NCBI GenBank assembly: GCA_002914845.1
Contig: JXTC01000038.1
Location: 668,243 to 732,242, forward strand
Length of the DNA stretch: 64,000 nucleotides
Source: Trema orientale
Lineage: Eukaryota > Streptophyta > Magnoliopsida > Rosales > Cannabaceae
Reading direction: 5' to 3'
A program made the position numbers and the translations under genes. Below are positions 11,343 to 23,427 of the stretch, in pieces. A model generated the notes under the pieces. It saw nothing but the letters and a program-made list of their open reading frames with translations. It searched no databases and was not told the DNA's origin. Numbering within the stretch: the stretch's first letter is position 1; the number at the start of each line of letters is the position of its first letter.

Positions 11343-12003
11343 GGTTCTGTTTGGAACCTGGATTTTGGAGTAAAAAAAAATTATGAGGACAAAGTCAAAG
11401 AAAAATAAAGAGGAAAATAGATTTCCTACAACTATATAGAACATTATTTTGAAAGTTTTGGCTTTAGTAAAGGGATATTATCATTTTTATACCCTGTATT
11501 TTGACACTTTGTTCAATTTATACCTTCTGTTTTAGTTATTATCAACATTGACTCTTAGATTTGAAATTTGTTACAAATTTATACCCTGACACCAATTTTG
11601 AGCAGTTAATTTATCAAGATAATTTAATAAACTCATTCTCAGATCAGTTTTTATATAATTTATTTTCAATTTTTTAAACAGCAACTTGGTAAATTAACTG
11701 CTCAAAATTGGTGTCAGGGTATAAATTTGTAACAGATTTCAAATCTAAGGGTCAATGTTGATAATAACCAAAACAGAAAGTATAAATTGAACAAAGTGTC
11801 AAAATACAGGGTATAAAAATGATATTATCCCTTTAGTAAATAATGTGCTCAAATTCTATATAGTAAAAAATGACATCAATTCTAACTTTCGTTTTTCTTG
11901 AAAAAAATTCTATTCTTTTTTGTTAGAATCCAAACAAGATAAAATAAAATCCTTTGTAATTTTTTTTTCTTTCTCTCTAAAAATCTAGGTTCCAAATAGA
12001 GCC
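11343..12003. mobile_element. PIF/Harbinger-type (Tourist-like) MITE, split by another MITE
   Basis: The ends are inverted (GGTTCTGTTTGGAACCTGG at the left, complement of GGCTCTATTTGGAACCTAG at the right). They are flanked by TAA at 11340-11342 and 12004-12006, the 3-bp duplication typical of PIF/Harbinger. The insertion at 11472-11831 interrupts it. An uninterrupted relative lies at 24558-24838 and shows the interior sequence joined. Confidence 0.75.
11472..11831. mobile_element. Mutator-type MITE with 9-bp target duplication
   Basis: The arms are nearly perfect inverted repeats of about 150 bp, starting GGGATATTATC and ending in the complement of GGGATAATATC. Perfect 9-bp direct repeats tttagtaaa flank it (11463-11471 and 11832-11840), as for Mutator-like elements. 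It sits inside the PIF-type MITE at 11343-12003. The interior has no transposase. The transcript would form a long hairpin. Confidence 0.85.
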
Positions 12004-12285
12004 TAATAGTACAACACTTTTGAGAGATTTAGGATTTAAATGACAAAATTTAAAAGTTGTGAACTTAAATGCTCCAAGACACTACTTTGGGGATTTTTTC
12101 TGCAAACTACATCCATATATTTTCCTAAGAATAAAAGGCTCCTAGCGAAATGGCTGAATTTTTGGGTCATTTAAATTAAATATCAACTTTTTAAATTCTT
12201 TAAAAATTAGATTGAGTATGTCAGTTCCATTATATGATTATCAGATTCATTATATCAGATGTCATTATAAAAATTGTTATACTGA

Positions 12286-13821
12286 TGATAATTCTATGAA
12301 AATAGTGTCAATTATGCTCTTTACTTGTGTGAATGTTAGTCTTTGAGAAATTTTATCTTAGTTTTTAATAATTTTTTTTGTTAATTTAGTTATTTAAATT
12401 TAATTGAATCCTAGTTTATTTTATTTTTAATTTTTGATTAAGCTTTCAATTTATTTAAATTAGTTTAGTTTAATTTATTATTTAAATCCTAGGTGCGCTT
12501 GAAGAGAAGGGCACGATCGTGTTCGTCCGAAAAACCTGTGGAGTGATCCGGAGCGCGCATGCAGTTCACTTCCGACAGAAGCTCGTGAGGAGCAGTCCGC
12601 TAGGCCTATTAGAAGGCGTAGCATTCCTTCCCGGGCGTATCTGATCGTGTGTACTCTAGCTTCCGTGAATTAATCCGGTTTTTCTCCCATTCAAAACGCG
12701 CCACATCAGCTCCTTATTACCCAGTTTTCTGTGCGTCAATCAATAGAGGGATTAGTACCGAGCTTACGTAATTTGGCCGCATGAAATTGTACTCCTCAGC
12801 TTAGTTTTTGAATAAAAATTCTGGAAAGAGAACGAAAGAAGGGGAAAGAAAAGAGAAGAAAAAGTGGGAGATTACAAGAGAGAGTGGCGCCTAGGTGCTA
12901 CTTTGTGAGTGGCCTGATGTTATATGGTGGTTACAGGAGCACCGGACTTTAAATTTACAATTGTGCTCCTGATCGTAATTTCTATAAATTAGGACTCCTA
13001 GAGCTTATTTTAGACGATTTTTGAGAGCATTGGATTGCAAGAAATATAATAAGAAGAGAAGGAGAAGAAAGACACAAGACAGAGACGAATGTACTCGACT
13101 CAAATTTGCTCCAAGCATTAGAATAATGGTTTCTTTTACTTTAGCCATGAACTAATTCTAAGGTTACAATGTAGTCAGATTATGATGTTTAATTTCTCTT
13201 AATTTTCAATTCAATTGATGTTTATTCATATATCTTGAGTAATTTTGATCTATGCTTAATGGTTGTGAATGTCTGGCCAATTTTTGCATAATTTAGAGAT
13301 TTAATTCGAGACTGAAAGGTGATGATTAAATTTGTCATGATCAAAATTATCATGAGATTGTTATAGGATAGAGATATCTATAAGTCTTATGCAGCACTTG
13401 TAAATTTTTTATTCTTAATGATTTTTGATAAGTTAGAGTTTTGACAGAGATGTATGACTTAGCTTATTGAATTAAAATTATTAATGCTTGGAAAAGATTA
13501 ATGATTGTATTAGAGAGCTTTATTGGCAACATTATGCATAAACATTAATTGAATGAATTAGAGAATTAGATTGATTAATCTTGGTAAAATCGGAAACTCT
13601 AGATTTTTAGCTACTTGATTGTATCTTTAATTATTTAGTTTTACTTTTATTTTTATCTAGTTATTAGATTTATTTTTACGTTATTTTTCTTTAATTTTTT
13701 ATTTTCAAATAAAATTATAGTTAGACTAATTTTGGTACTTAGAAAACATAGTCCTCGTAGGAACGATACTTACTCATCACTCTATTACTTGTTCGATACG
13801 TTCACTTACGTTCATATTTAA
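12286..13821 (+). mobile_element. Probable Ty3/gypsy solo LTR (Athila/Tat-like)
   Basis: It starts TGATAATTCTATGAAAATAG and is homologous along its length to the LTR at 40755-41929, including a GC-rich middle with words such as cgccacatcag and ttggccgca, and a block around tataaattaggact. The 5-bp repeat actga flanks it (12281-12285 and 13822-13826). The backbone in unit C continues without it. The 3' end does not finish in CA, so the right boundary may have been trimmed. No coding sequence. Confidence 0.55.
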
Positions 13822-13826
13822 ACTGA

Positions 13827-16650
13827 TATATTATATAGTCAGTGTAATAACTAATATAAATAACCAATTATTAACTATAGGCCCGTACTTCTTTTTTTTT
13901 AACTGAAATATATGTTAGACATAATTGAAGGGCTAATAAAGCCAAATATAACTCTAAGATCATCATGTCAAATCATTAGGAACTAATTGTTGAGAAGTGG
14001 AAGTAATACCTGAATCCATGGCTTTGAAGCAGAAATTGCGTTATTGAACATGCTAAATTGCTAGACAGTGATCACATGAATACAGAAAATCAAGGTCATG
14101 AGGGTAGGCGGTCTTCCATAGTTAAATCACCTTAAGTACACAACGGGATTTCTTACTCTCAGATAGGAAGAGGAGAAGAGCATACCTATATTGATTTAAC
14201 TTGGGAACTACAACCCTCTAGGTTTAACTTTATATACTGAATACCCAATAATCAACCCAGTATTACTAAGAATTGGACCAGTATGGAGTCTTTACATATT
14301 GCAGATCCTATACCCAATAAAGATTTCTAGAGTCTACTAAGTAGATCACTAATTGGTCCACTCAATTGAGACAACCCGTATAACGTATAATTGTAATTAA
14401 TTATGTGAGCCAACATTATAAAATATTTATTTAAAAAAAAGGAAAATTTAACAATTTAGTGTAAAAAAATTACCATTAATTTGTTATAATTACTCAAGAT
14501 GAAATGATTGATAACGTGTAGAGCAATATCAAGAGATTGGACCAGCTAACTAGCACACGACATGACACAACATGACTCGCACTAATATCTTGTAACATGT
14601 TTACACTGTCTAACTATATATAAGACGTTTTATGCTCATAAGTTAATTATAATAGATTAAAATCATTATATTTAATTTGTTTATTTAGAAAGATTTATAG
14701 TTACATTTAAATAATTTACAGAAAAAATTCGTAAAACTCAGTTAATAAATTTGAAAACTTATTAATTAAAATCGCTTATTTTGGCCCAAATAAAGTGACA
14801 TGTCAAAGCATGTAGGCTAACCCAACATGACACATTACGACAAATAAGAGCATGGTATAGATCATGTAAGGACAATGATATAGACCTTTTGGCTTATATA
14901 GCTTGGCACGACTCAACTTGGAAATTCTTCAAAATCTTATTATCATGAGTTATGACTTAAAGAGAATGAAAATTGAGCCATGTGTGAGCCACTAGTTCTT
15001 TGTTTCCTGATTAATCTAATAATATAGCACCAAAGATGCACACCGTTCCAAATCTTGCAAAATTTACCCATCGATGGTTACTATTTTTTCAATAATTACT
15101 GCTATATTTATCCATCGATGGTTACTGTTTTTTTAGCCGTTGGATGAAAATCTAGAGATTTTAATTAAATTGGTAGTTAGGCAACAAAATTTATTGTAAT
15201 TAATTGGCATTGATATTATAAAACTTTTTTAGAAAGTCAACTCAGTAGTACCCTAATTTAAATAATAAATTTATTATTATACGCATTTTAATGATGGTTA
15301 CTCATGGAGACGTAACCATTGAAGCCTCCTCTCTATATATATATATAATATAGAGGGGTGTGACGTAGGCCTGCTCGGGATCAATCACGTTATTTTAGCC
15401 AACAGAGAATACATTTGTCTAATATCATATTTGAAAAATATGTTCGGTATTAGCTAAATTATAGACCAGTCTAAAGAGGGCTACATTCAAAATCATATAT
15501 ATATACACACGTTTATATATCTATATGTCCATAATTAGAAGCAACTGAATGCTTCTTGAAGACTGCCTCCAGGTTCAGAATAATAGATCTCCTTTCAGTC
15601 TTGACAGCAAGTTATATCAACTCGAAAAAAATTCTTTTTAGCCTCTAATTGGTAATATGACAAACCCTTCGGCCTTCTAATAAATAATCGTCTGCCTCTT
15701 CAGCATTCCTCCATATAAGAAAGTACGGACCAGTATATATTATCATTAGTAAAAGAGTTTGAAGTCTTCATGTTCATTGCTCGTGTTTTTTTTTTTTCCC
15801 CATAAACAACAAACATTAAACTATTAAAGGCATATAGTTCATTGATAGCCTCACAATCATAATTTATTCATAGCCTGTGATCCTAACCACAAATAGCCAT
15901 GCACCGTGGTTTTTCCTTCTTATAACGGCATCTTTCACAGGTCTTTGCGCACTCAGAACCAACGAAATAAATTCCCAGCAGTACGTACTAGGTGTGTATA
16001 TATATCCTAAAAGAATCTCCAAATAAAAATAGTTTTTCTCTCTAATTGGCCTGATTTTAAAGTATGTAGGTAACATTGTCTAGATATTTTTAGAATAACA
16101 TGAAACCCACAACGAATTAAATGACTGGTGGTGCACCCATTACTCCTGATTTCTGAAAAGGAAATAATTGATGGAAGGGGTACTTGAAAAAAAAAAAAAA
16201 AAAACGGGAGAAAAGAACGAGCATCAAAGCATTTAAAGTGCTCCTGCAGATTATCATCTTCAGCCCACTCGATCGATGTTGATCATATACCCATTACATA
16301 AAAGGGAAACACAACAATGCAAAAAACATTGAACATTATGACAACTATAAAGTGACTAATATTTAGTTATAAGAACTTGTTGCTAGTGTATTTTTAGTTA
16401 CAAAATTATACACGTACGGTGATAAATTACAAGTTGTTACTACAGGAACAATAGACTTTTTGCCACGAACGTATTAATTCTTTTAGTTATGGAATTTTTA
16501 ACCTCTTACAATTTATTATGTTTTGTAAAATGTTTTACAGTAAAGGTAAATTTATTAATACATAAAAACCACCCGTAATGGTAAAAACAAAGACCATCAA
16601 AATGCAGAAACCATCAATGGCAGGAAGCAATAATAAAAAAAATAAACGAT
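13827..16650. other. Unit A backbone, no gene recognised
   Basis: Low-copy AT-rich sequence matched by 55.25-59.19 kb in unit C. Blocks at 14500-15010 and 15530-16080 are best conserved. A short minus frame at 15864-16076 has no recognisable domain. A small mirrored island (tttacccatcgatggttac) occurs twice at 15061-15131. Confidence 0.5.
14743..14760. other. Empty site of the Mutator-type MITE found in unit C
   Basis: The sequence gttaataaatttgaaaac corresponds to the left and right flanks of the element at 55604-55992 in unit C, joined as one copy. This directly shows that the 9-10 bp repeat there was made by the insertion. Confidence 0.7.
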
Positions 16651-19060
16651 TCTACTATTCCATAAGATTAGAAAATCTAAATAGTGGAGAGCAGAGCTCT
16701 CTTCCCTAGTAGCCTCTGCAACTCTGCCTCTTCTTGTCCTCTTTTAGCAGGGTGCCTCCCTTATCGTAGTGAGAAATCTTTCTTTTTTCCAGTCTGGGTT
16801 TTTCCTCATTTGCTTGTTTTATTTTTGCTTTTATTTCTCAATAATTCTTCCGTTTTATGAAGGCAATTGTCCACCTAGATCCAGATTCATAGTGCTCTCA
16901 GTATACACAAATTTATATCTGTAGTTTTTTAGTTGTTTTTAGTTATTTTATTTTATTTTTTTTCTATTACTATTTGTTCTTCAGATCTATATCCTTTTTT
17001 ATTCGGATTTATAGGAGATTTTTTTTTATTATTTTGTTTTGTGTGTATTTTATTAGTATTCTTCTAGATTTGAAGCTTTCGAGAGCCAAATTTAAAAAAT
17101 TTTGTGTGGTATTTACTGATGGTCTCTGTAAAGAAGGTGACATATACTAATGGACACTATGAAGAGGGAATTGTTGTGGCGAATACTGTTGGACGCCTTG
17201 AAGGAGTTATGCCTGATAGCTCCAAAGTTTTGCTTGGAGTTTTTTCTCTGTAAGTAGGTGATAATGAAACGCTTAGTCGTCAGTTAAATAAACGCCCAAA
17301 ATTAAATTCACATTTTATATATTTCTCCTTCTATTAACTAACTTAGCATGTCCTAATAAAAATCAAAACTAGCTAGTAAAGTGGCAAGAAGAGTCGATTT
17401 ACAGAGATTGGATGATAAATTATTGCTAAGTACTGGAATTATTGCAACCCAACTTTATTTAAGCATAAAAACTAAATGAATATAAAATAAATCAATAAAA
17501 ACAAAGATAAAAAGAATAAAATGTAAATAAAATATGGATAAAACTATGCATGAATGTACTAGGAATTGATTACATCTAATTACTCTTAAGTTCATCAAAT
17601 TAAGTAATTACCAGCTTAATTCCACTCAAATCACTAATCGAGGGACTTAATCTAACCTCATTACCTCTCTCAAGCGTCAAATGAGATAATATACCTAACT
17701 AACCTAAGTTGATATCCCTATCTAATCTAATCAATTAAGTGTTCATTAAGTTTAAGCCCTTAAATGGAAGTTAAAGTATCGCTCACCTCCTGGTCTCAAA
17801 ATAATCCAAACTACCCAAACTATCAAAGTGATTACCTAGATGTTGATCTCCTCTCAGTCTCACAACTACCTAATCTATGCCTCTCAATTCTTGATTATGA
17901 ATTTAATCTCTCTCGAACATCAAAATCATAATCTAAAATTAACTAATTAATTGGTCAAATAAATTATAAGCAATAAGTGAAGAGAAGCATAAATGAACTG
18001 AGGATGGAAATAAAACCAACAATTATCAAAATAGTCAAAACAAGGTATTAAAAAGAGTATAACAAATCCTAGCTCTCAAATATAAACAAGCATAGTAGAA
18101 TCCAATACCAATCTCAACAATAAATTCATAATATCCAAACTATTCATATATTAAGCTCAATACAAATTTCAAGAGAGATTAGGGTGAGAGAAAGGAAAAG
18201 AAAACTCTTATGGAGATAAGCTTCAAGTCTTCAAATCTTCAAGAAATTCTCTTGAACTTCAAGAATCTCCAACTCCAAGCTTTCTCTCTCTAGAAATTTG
18301 TGTGTTTTTCTCTCCAACTATCTACACCTGAAATTTATGCCTCCATCCCCCTTTTAAGCTTCTTTCTAGGTCAAATTCAAGTACACTTAAGGATTGATGA
18401 GTATCCACCATTGGATTATGAGAAAGGAGTGATAGGGGTGCAGCCACGGCCCTGAAGTGGCACAAAAGTGCCTTTAGGCAGCAAGAGAGGCGCAGGGGCA
18501 TCCTACCGGCTGCCTAGAAGTGTAGGGCCAGCCCCACTTGCTGTTCGGTGATCCAATTTCACCATTTTTTTGCTCCATTTAGCGCTGGTTTTGCTCCAGC
18601 TCGTTTCAATCAGTCTTGGCTTAGTTCTAAATGGTTTAAAACTCCTATTTTTGGCACAAATTCATCTCAATTCTTAATTATTCACAAAATCTACGAAAAC
18701 ACATAAAAATATATCAAACCAACAAAAATGTTTGAAAACACATAACTATTTGAGCTTAAACGGTACTTGATTTAGCTATTGGCAAATATTCTCCTCATCA
18801 GTAGGAGATGATATATTGAATTTATATTTCTTATAATAAGAATATGATAGTCTACACTCTTATTGGGGTTGGAGTGAAATTGGTTTGTTAGGGTTGAAGT
18901 GAAATCGTGAAATTAGTTTTTGCTTGAGAAATATTTCTATTTTCCTTTAGAAGTTTGTACTATTCTTGTAGTCGATTTACTTGTGATTAATTTAATTTTC
19001 GTGAGGAATCTTTTTAAAATAAATGAATAAATAAATAAACTACATAATATAGAGGAATAT
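16651..19060 (+). mobile_element. Possible LINE-derived retroposon, interrupted by a solo LTR
   Basis: Relative to unit C, about 2.4 kb is inserted here. After removing the LTR at 17259-18800 the remainder is about 870 bp. It starts with a pyrimidine-rich, GC-richer segment (16690-16800), has no long frame, and ends in an A-rich tail with aaataaatgaataaataaa near 19018-19040. Those traits fit a 5'-truncated or non-autonomous LINE. No reverse-transcriptase domain is visible, so this is inference. Confidence 0.3.
17259..18800 (-). mobile_element. Ty3/gypsy-type solo LTR with perfect TSD
   Basis: Read on the minus strand it begins TGATGAGGAGAATATTTGCC and ends CGTTTCATTATCA, a TG...CA LTR of 1542 bp. 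Perfect 5-bp repeats gtagg flank it on the plus strand (17254-17258 and 18801-18805). There is no internal region or second LTR, so it arose by recombination between LTRs. Its start resembles Athila-group LTRs, but the lineage is unproven. Confidence 0.75.
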
Positions 19061-19213
19061 TTCCCTCTAAATAGAAGGAATATTTCGTAACAGTTAATTT
19101 GGATTAACTAAAAGGACAAATATAGAAGCAGGGGACCATGTAGCGGAAACCCGAAGAATTAATGCACATGATATCATAGGCAGCAAGCTTGGTCAACAGA
19201 TCGACTTAAATAA

Positions 19214-19574
19214 AATTACGCAGAAACTTCACTTTTAGTCACAAATTTAAAGTTAAATTTTTGACTAGAACTGAAAACTTGTGACTAAAAAAATGTTATT
19301 ATCACTATATCATGACTAAAAAGTAGTGCCTAAAAATTTTAGTCACAAAAAATTCAATTTGTTGTGAATAAATATAATTTCAGTCACAATCAATTTCATT
19401 ATTATACGTAAAATATTGTGATTAAAAGTATAATAGTGATAATTGGAACTAAATGTTACTTTTTTTAGTTACAAGAAATGTTTAGTTATAACTAAATATC
19501 ATTTTTAGTTACCGAAATTATTTTGTGACAAAAAAAAAAGTTGTCTCTATATAGATGGTGACTTTTTTGTAGTC
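19214..19574. mobile_element. CACTA-like MITE (copy 1)
   Basis: The termini approximate CACTACA (left aattacgcagaaacttcac, right gtgacttttttgtagtc). Inside, the words agtcacaa and gtgactaaaa alternate in both orientations, as in many non-autonomous plant CACTA elements. The homologous element is at 27549-27900. No transposase frame. It is absent at the matching place in unit C (about 59320). Confidence 0.6.
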
Positions 19575-19747
19575 CGCCTCAAGAAATGTCAAGTACATTT
19601 TTTTTTAACTCTCGCTTTTTTCTTTTAAAGTTTTAGTAAAGTCCATGTATTAAGTAATAAAAGGTGAGATGAGTATGAAAGTAAGTGCAAAAAGAGTGCT
19701 ACTAATACTCCTTAATAGTCCGAAGGAGCACCAAGAACCTTGCTTAA

Positions 19748-21042
19748 CAAATCTTTGGGATAGATTTTTTTTGAGTTTATATCACCTGGGGTCCCCAACC
19801 TTTCCCCCAAGTATTAATTAGGTCCCCAACCTTTTTTTTTTGTAGTTTTTAGATCCTCAACCTTTCACATTCGTATCACTTTAGTCTTTTTTCAATTTTT
19901 TCGTCCAATTCATCTGTTATCTAACAGTTTTTGTATCACTTGGGTCCTCAATCTTTGCACAATGTATCACTTAGGTCCCTATTCTTAATTTTGTAGTTTT
20001 TGACTCCTTAGACTTCTATTTTTGTAACACTTAGGTCCTTTTGAGTTAAAATCTAACTCTAAATAGATTAGACTACATAAATTAATAAAAACTATTGAAT
20101 TCAAAAGTAACACCAAAATGACTCAATTAGATATCCATTGAAATACATACCAAAAATATACATATCAAAACCCATATTTTTTTGTATAAATTAAGGTCCA
20201 TTTGAGAGATGAGAGACTTTTAGATTATTTTTAAACGATTCTGAGTTCATAAAATTGCAGATTATGAATTTTACAACCATTGACAAGAAATCATCATTAA
20301 ATAGTACATTTTTTCTCTTGTTATATGCATGTATGTACTCGATCAGTATATATTCATAAATACTAATTTTTGTATTATTAACTATTATCATCATCAAAAT
20401 CCATGATTTCCTATAAATTATGTCAATTTGTTATTTAAGAAGTTTTTAAACTTCTTTTATTATTTATGAGTTTTAACTGAAAAAAAAATGATTGATGAGT
20501 TTATGGAATTGGAAAAAATGAACTTTACCACTATTAGTAAGATTTAACAATTAAATCATACAGTATTATTGATAATAAGAATTAACTAAAAATAATAGTA
20601 TTTTTTAGATTATCTTTTTTGAAAAATGCCTTATTGGTACTGAACATTCCGTTAGAAGTTTTCAGTTGGCATTTTTCATTAATTTATCTAGTACAATTTG
20701 ATTAGAGTTAGATTTTATCTCAAAATTAACTCAAAAAGACCTAAGTATTACAAAAATAGAAGTCTAAGGAGTCAAAAACTACAAAATTAAGAATAGGGAC
20801 CTAAGTGATACATTGTGTAAAGATTGAGGACCCAAGTGATACAAAAACTGTTAGAATACGGATGAACTGGACGGAAAAGATGAAAAAGGACTAAAGTGAT
20901 ACGAATGTTAAAGGTTGAGGATCTAAAAACTACAAAAAAAAAAAGATTGGGGACCTAATCAATACTTAGGGGAAAGGTTGGGGACCCCAGGTGATATAAA
21001 CCCATTTTTTTTTTTTAAAAGGCAAATCTTTGGGATAGATTT
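19748..21042 (-). mobile_element. Poly(A) stub with 20-bp target duplication, filled by a MITE
   Basis: A perfect 20-bp direct repeat starting caaatctttgggatag is found at 19748-19767 and 21023-21042. Between the copies, once the MITE at 19773-21003 is removed, only a T run and aaaagg remain. That is the layout left by target-primed reverse transcription of a transcript cut almost down to its poly(A) tail, minus orientation. Unit C at 59765 onward has one copy of the word and no insert. Confidence 0.55.
19773..21003. mobile_element. Mutator-type foldback MITE with about 310-bp arms
   Basis: The arms (19773-20085 and 20700-21003) are close inverted repeats containing ggtccccaacctt and its complement. 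The flanks are atttttttt on both sides (19764-19772, 21004-21012), a 9-bp repeat but in a homopolymer and so weaker evidence. The centre carries a small open frame at 20191-20397 (minus) with no recognised domain. A read-through RNA would form a very long stem. Confidence 0.7.
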
Positions 21043-22038
21043 AAATGCATAAAACCAATAATATTTTGGGAGCTGAAAAATTAATAAAGAGATCATATAA
21101 AAACGGAAAAAACTATTGCACCAACAAACATTAATGTGGTATTTAGGTTGAAATGGAATTATAACAATTATAAAAATCCTAATGAGTAGAAATATAATAA
21201 GAATAGGAATGAGTTTGAATTAGTAGAATAGTATGGAGTAAATTTGGATTTATCACCTTGGTTTTAGATGTACTAGTAGGGCACAACTGTCAACATATCG
21301 ACTAAAGAAAGGCATTATTATTGCTAACATATTTAGAAAGAATAAAATTCCCTATTAAGTGATTGAATTATGATTCTAAAAAATCTTTATTCATTTATAA
21401 AAAATCTAAAAAAAAAATCCAATAAATTATTTCACACACCCTTTAAAAATGTCTTTTAATTCAAGAATTAGTACGTCACGCTAAAAAAAAAGAAGAAAAA
21501 TTTCACTCATAGTTTATTCTTTTCCACCTGTTTTGATTATTTTATCCTTTTATCTTGTCTGTATTTTATAAAATTTTTACCGCTTCTTTAATTTTTATCT
21601 TTGTTCAATAGTTGGTGTATAATGACAAATAGAAACTTTTCTCCCTTTTACAAAAATTAAATTTTGACATGTTAAGTTAATATCTTACCGTTAAATGTTT
21701 TATCAATTATGTGGGATGTCAAAAGAAATATTATGGTTTTATTGCCTAATGATAAAAGAGTGTACATGTTGCTGAGTTTACTCCAGCAAATCGAACATAA
21801 ATAAACAATAACAAGTACTTCAAGATAATAAAAAGGATAACATGACATAAATCTTTTTTCTTGGATAAATACCGAGCTCGTAGAGCTCACAACACGACGG
21901 CGTAAGATCAAATTTATTGAACTTATATAATTATTATTCGCCATTCCCCCCATTTATTGTACTTAGCAGCTACTGGGACTATATATATGCATATATACGC
22001 ATAGTATCTGTTAAAATTCATGATTAGAGACAGTAGTA
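21043..22038. other. Lipase downstream region and unit A backbone
   Basis: No gene. 21043-21720 is collinear with 59.76-61.56 kb in unit C, including the empty site of the MITE at 60035-60715 near 21215-21245. The segment 21790-21990, just downstream of the lipase stop, is instead matched at 50230-50480. A minus frame at 21672-21953 overlaps the presumed 3' untranslated region and is not supported as a gene. Confidence 0.6.
21953..21958 (-). terminator. Candidate poly(A) signal of the lipase gene
   Basis: TTTATT on the plus strand is AATAAA on the minus strand, about 80 bp past the stop codon. A second one is near 21913. The area is conserved with the paralogous flank at about 50430-50450. 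Confidence 0.5.
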
Positions 22039-23337
22039 TTAGTTTATGGAGATCTTCACCAGTTGATCAGCTGGAGGTGGAGGATCCAAAACCCACTCTC
22101 TAGTCTCCTCATCCAACACCATCCCTTTGCTCTTCTCCACCCACCAATACTCTGGCACGTTGAGCTCTTCCTTTAAAAACCTACAAGACTTGTTGACCAA
22201 AGCCAAGCTTCTCTTCACCTTGAGCTCATACTTGCTGTCCGGCCCATTCCACCCGGCCACCACGTGCAAATTCGCCTCCAAGTTGTGCCAATCGCCGAAC
22301 TTGTCAGTTATCGATTTCGATTTCAAGTAAGGCGACTTGTTGGTATCGATCTCCAGCTCAACCGTCTGTATAGGAACGTAAATCAATAGCCCCACGTCAG
22401 GAAGTTGCGGCACAGCATCCCGAACGTTCTTCACGTGGAAAATCTTGAGGTTTTTATGCGTGTCCACTATGGTCTTGAACTCCGAGTTACCCACTTGAGG
22501 GCACCCGAAGACGAAGGCTGAGACGAGGATATTGTCACCAACGACATCGTTTTCGACGAGGTCAAAGGCGCTTAAAGTCGCCAAAGCCCCACCAAGACTG
22601 TGCCCCGTCACCACCACGCTAAGCTTCTCGTTTTTGTATTTTTCCACAAGCTCTTCGATCGCGGTGGTAAGTTGTACTCTCGCGCTCGTTTTCACATACT
22701 TGGAGGTACTATTATCAGAGGTGTAAATCGAGAGCCAGCCCTCGTGGATTTTCGGCTCGTCTGTCCCCCACAACAAGAAACGCTCCGATTTGATCGTTCG
22801 ATTAGCGAGCAACGGCTTGGCAGGTACCGGGCTAGCTCCAAAGATATTGCTCTGCCATTCGGAGGTGGTTATGGTTCCACGCCAAGCCACGTAGATCTCG
22901 CGGCGGCCTAGGGTTTTGCTAGCTTTGTCAGTGGTGACGGCCACGTAGCCCATCCAGTTGGACTCGCTGTCCCAAGTGTTGCCACCACTAGCATCGTTAG
23001 GGTGCAAAAACATGTTCTTTTGGACGTCGCCAAGGCCTGAGGTGCCGTAGAGGAAGGAGACAACTTGGTAGTTTGATGCGTTTTCGCACTTGACGTCGTG
23101 GAAGAAGGTGTCCCTGCCGTAGCGGGTGTTGCCACATTGTGGCGAGATGGTGTTGGAGTTGAAGCAGTCGTATGTGGCTTCCGCGAAGTCACCGCAGCGG
23201 AGGATGAACTTGCGGAGACTGAGATCCAGCTCAGGTTCAACGAGGCCCTCCCAGTTTTTGCTGCCAAGGAGTTCTTCCCATGTTGGGGAAACGGCGTCGT
23301 CGTTGGCCTTTTTGTTGGGCGTGATTACTGTCGCCAT
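22039..23337 (-). CDS. Phospholipase A1-II / DAD1-like class-3 lipase
   Basis: Intronless 432-codon gene. It belongs to the plant phospholipase A1 class II branch of the lipase_3 (alpha/beta hydrolase) family, which releases fatty acids from the sn-1 position of glycerolipids. There is no N-terminal transit peptide, as is usual for the class II (cytosolic) branch, in contrast to the plastid DAD1 branch. Visible: the AWRGT strand at residues 151-155; the lipase elbow GHSLGG at 245-250, giving nucleophile Ser247; Asp307 in NVRDAVPQLP; and His358 at the end of HNLEANLH, completing the triad. The C-terminal block EYWWVEKSKGMV (396-407) is typical of the subfamily. Length matches the family (about 400-430). 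The start is the first ATG, about 90 bp below a good TATA box. Frames on the other strand here are shadows. Specific substrate and role (defence or jasmonate supply, for example) cannot be told from sequence. Confidence 0.93.
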   Translation of the reverse strand: MATVITPNKKANDDAVSPTWEELLGSKNWEGLVEPELDLSLRKFILRCGDFAEATYDCFNSNTISPQCGNTRYGRDTFFHDVKCENASNYQVVSFLYGTSGLGDVQKNMFLHPNDASGGNTWDSESNWMGYVAVTTDKASKTLGRREIYVAWRGTITTSEWQSNIFGASPVPAKPLLANRTIKSERFLLWGTDEPKIHEGWLSIYTSDNSTSKYVKTSARVQLTTAIEELVEKYKNEKLSVVVTGHSLGGALATLSAFDLVENDVVGDNILVSAFVFGCPQVGNSEFKTIVDTHKNLKIFHVKNVRDAVPQLPDVGLLIYVPIQTVELEIDTNKSPYLKSKSITDKFGDWHNLEANLHVVAGWNGPDSKYELKVKRSLALVNKSCRFLKEELNVPEYWWVEKSKGMVLDEETREWVLDPPPPADQLVKISIN

Positions 23338-23427
23338 ATATGATCAGTTTGGGTACTATTTGTATATATGTTTTGAGTATGTAAGCAAATGTAACTGATC
23401 GATGCATTAAACTTCTTGCGAACTCGT

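Larger units (their letters stand above)
8185..21990. repeat. Paralogous backbone 'unit A'
   Basis: Blocks of this interval align in the same order and orientation with 51.3-61.6 kb. Anchors: 8185-8450 with 51310-51545 plus 52007-52064; 12105-12275 with 55115-55260; 14500-15010 with 55370-56290; 15530-16640 with 57890-59190; 19067-19210 with 59192-59320; 21043-21720 with 59760-61560. Gaps between blocks are transposon insertions present in one unit only. It ends just downstream of the lipase gene. Homology is by reading, not by alignment software. Confidence 0.8.

Noticed and set aside
22532..23398. Open frames on both strands overlapping the lipase gene
   Set aside because: They are shadows of the GC-richer lipase coding sequence. 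The 432-codon minus frame has the family motifs and catalytic triad; the others have none.
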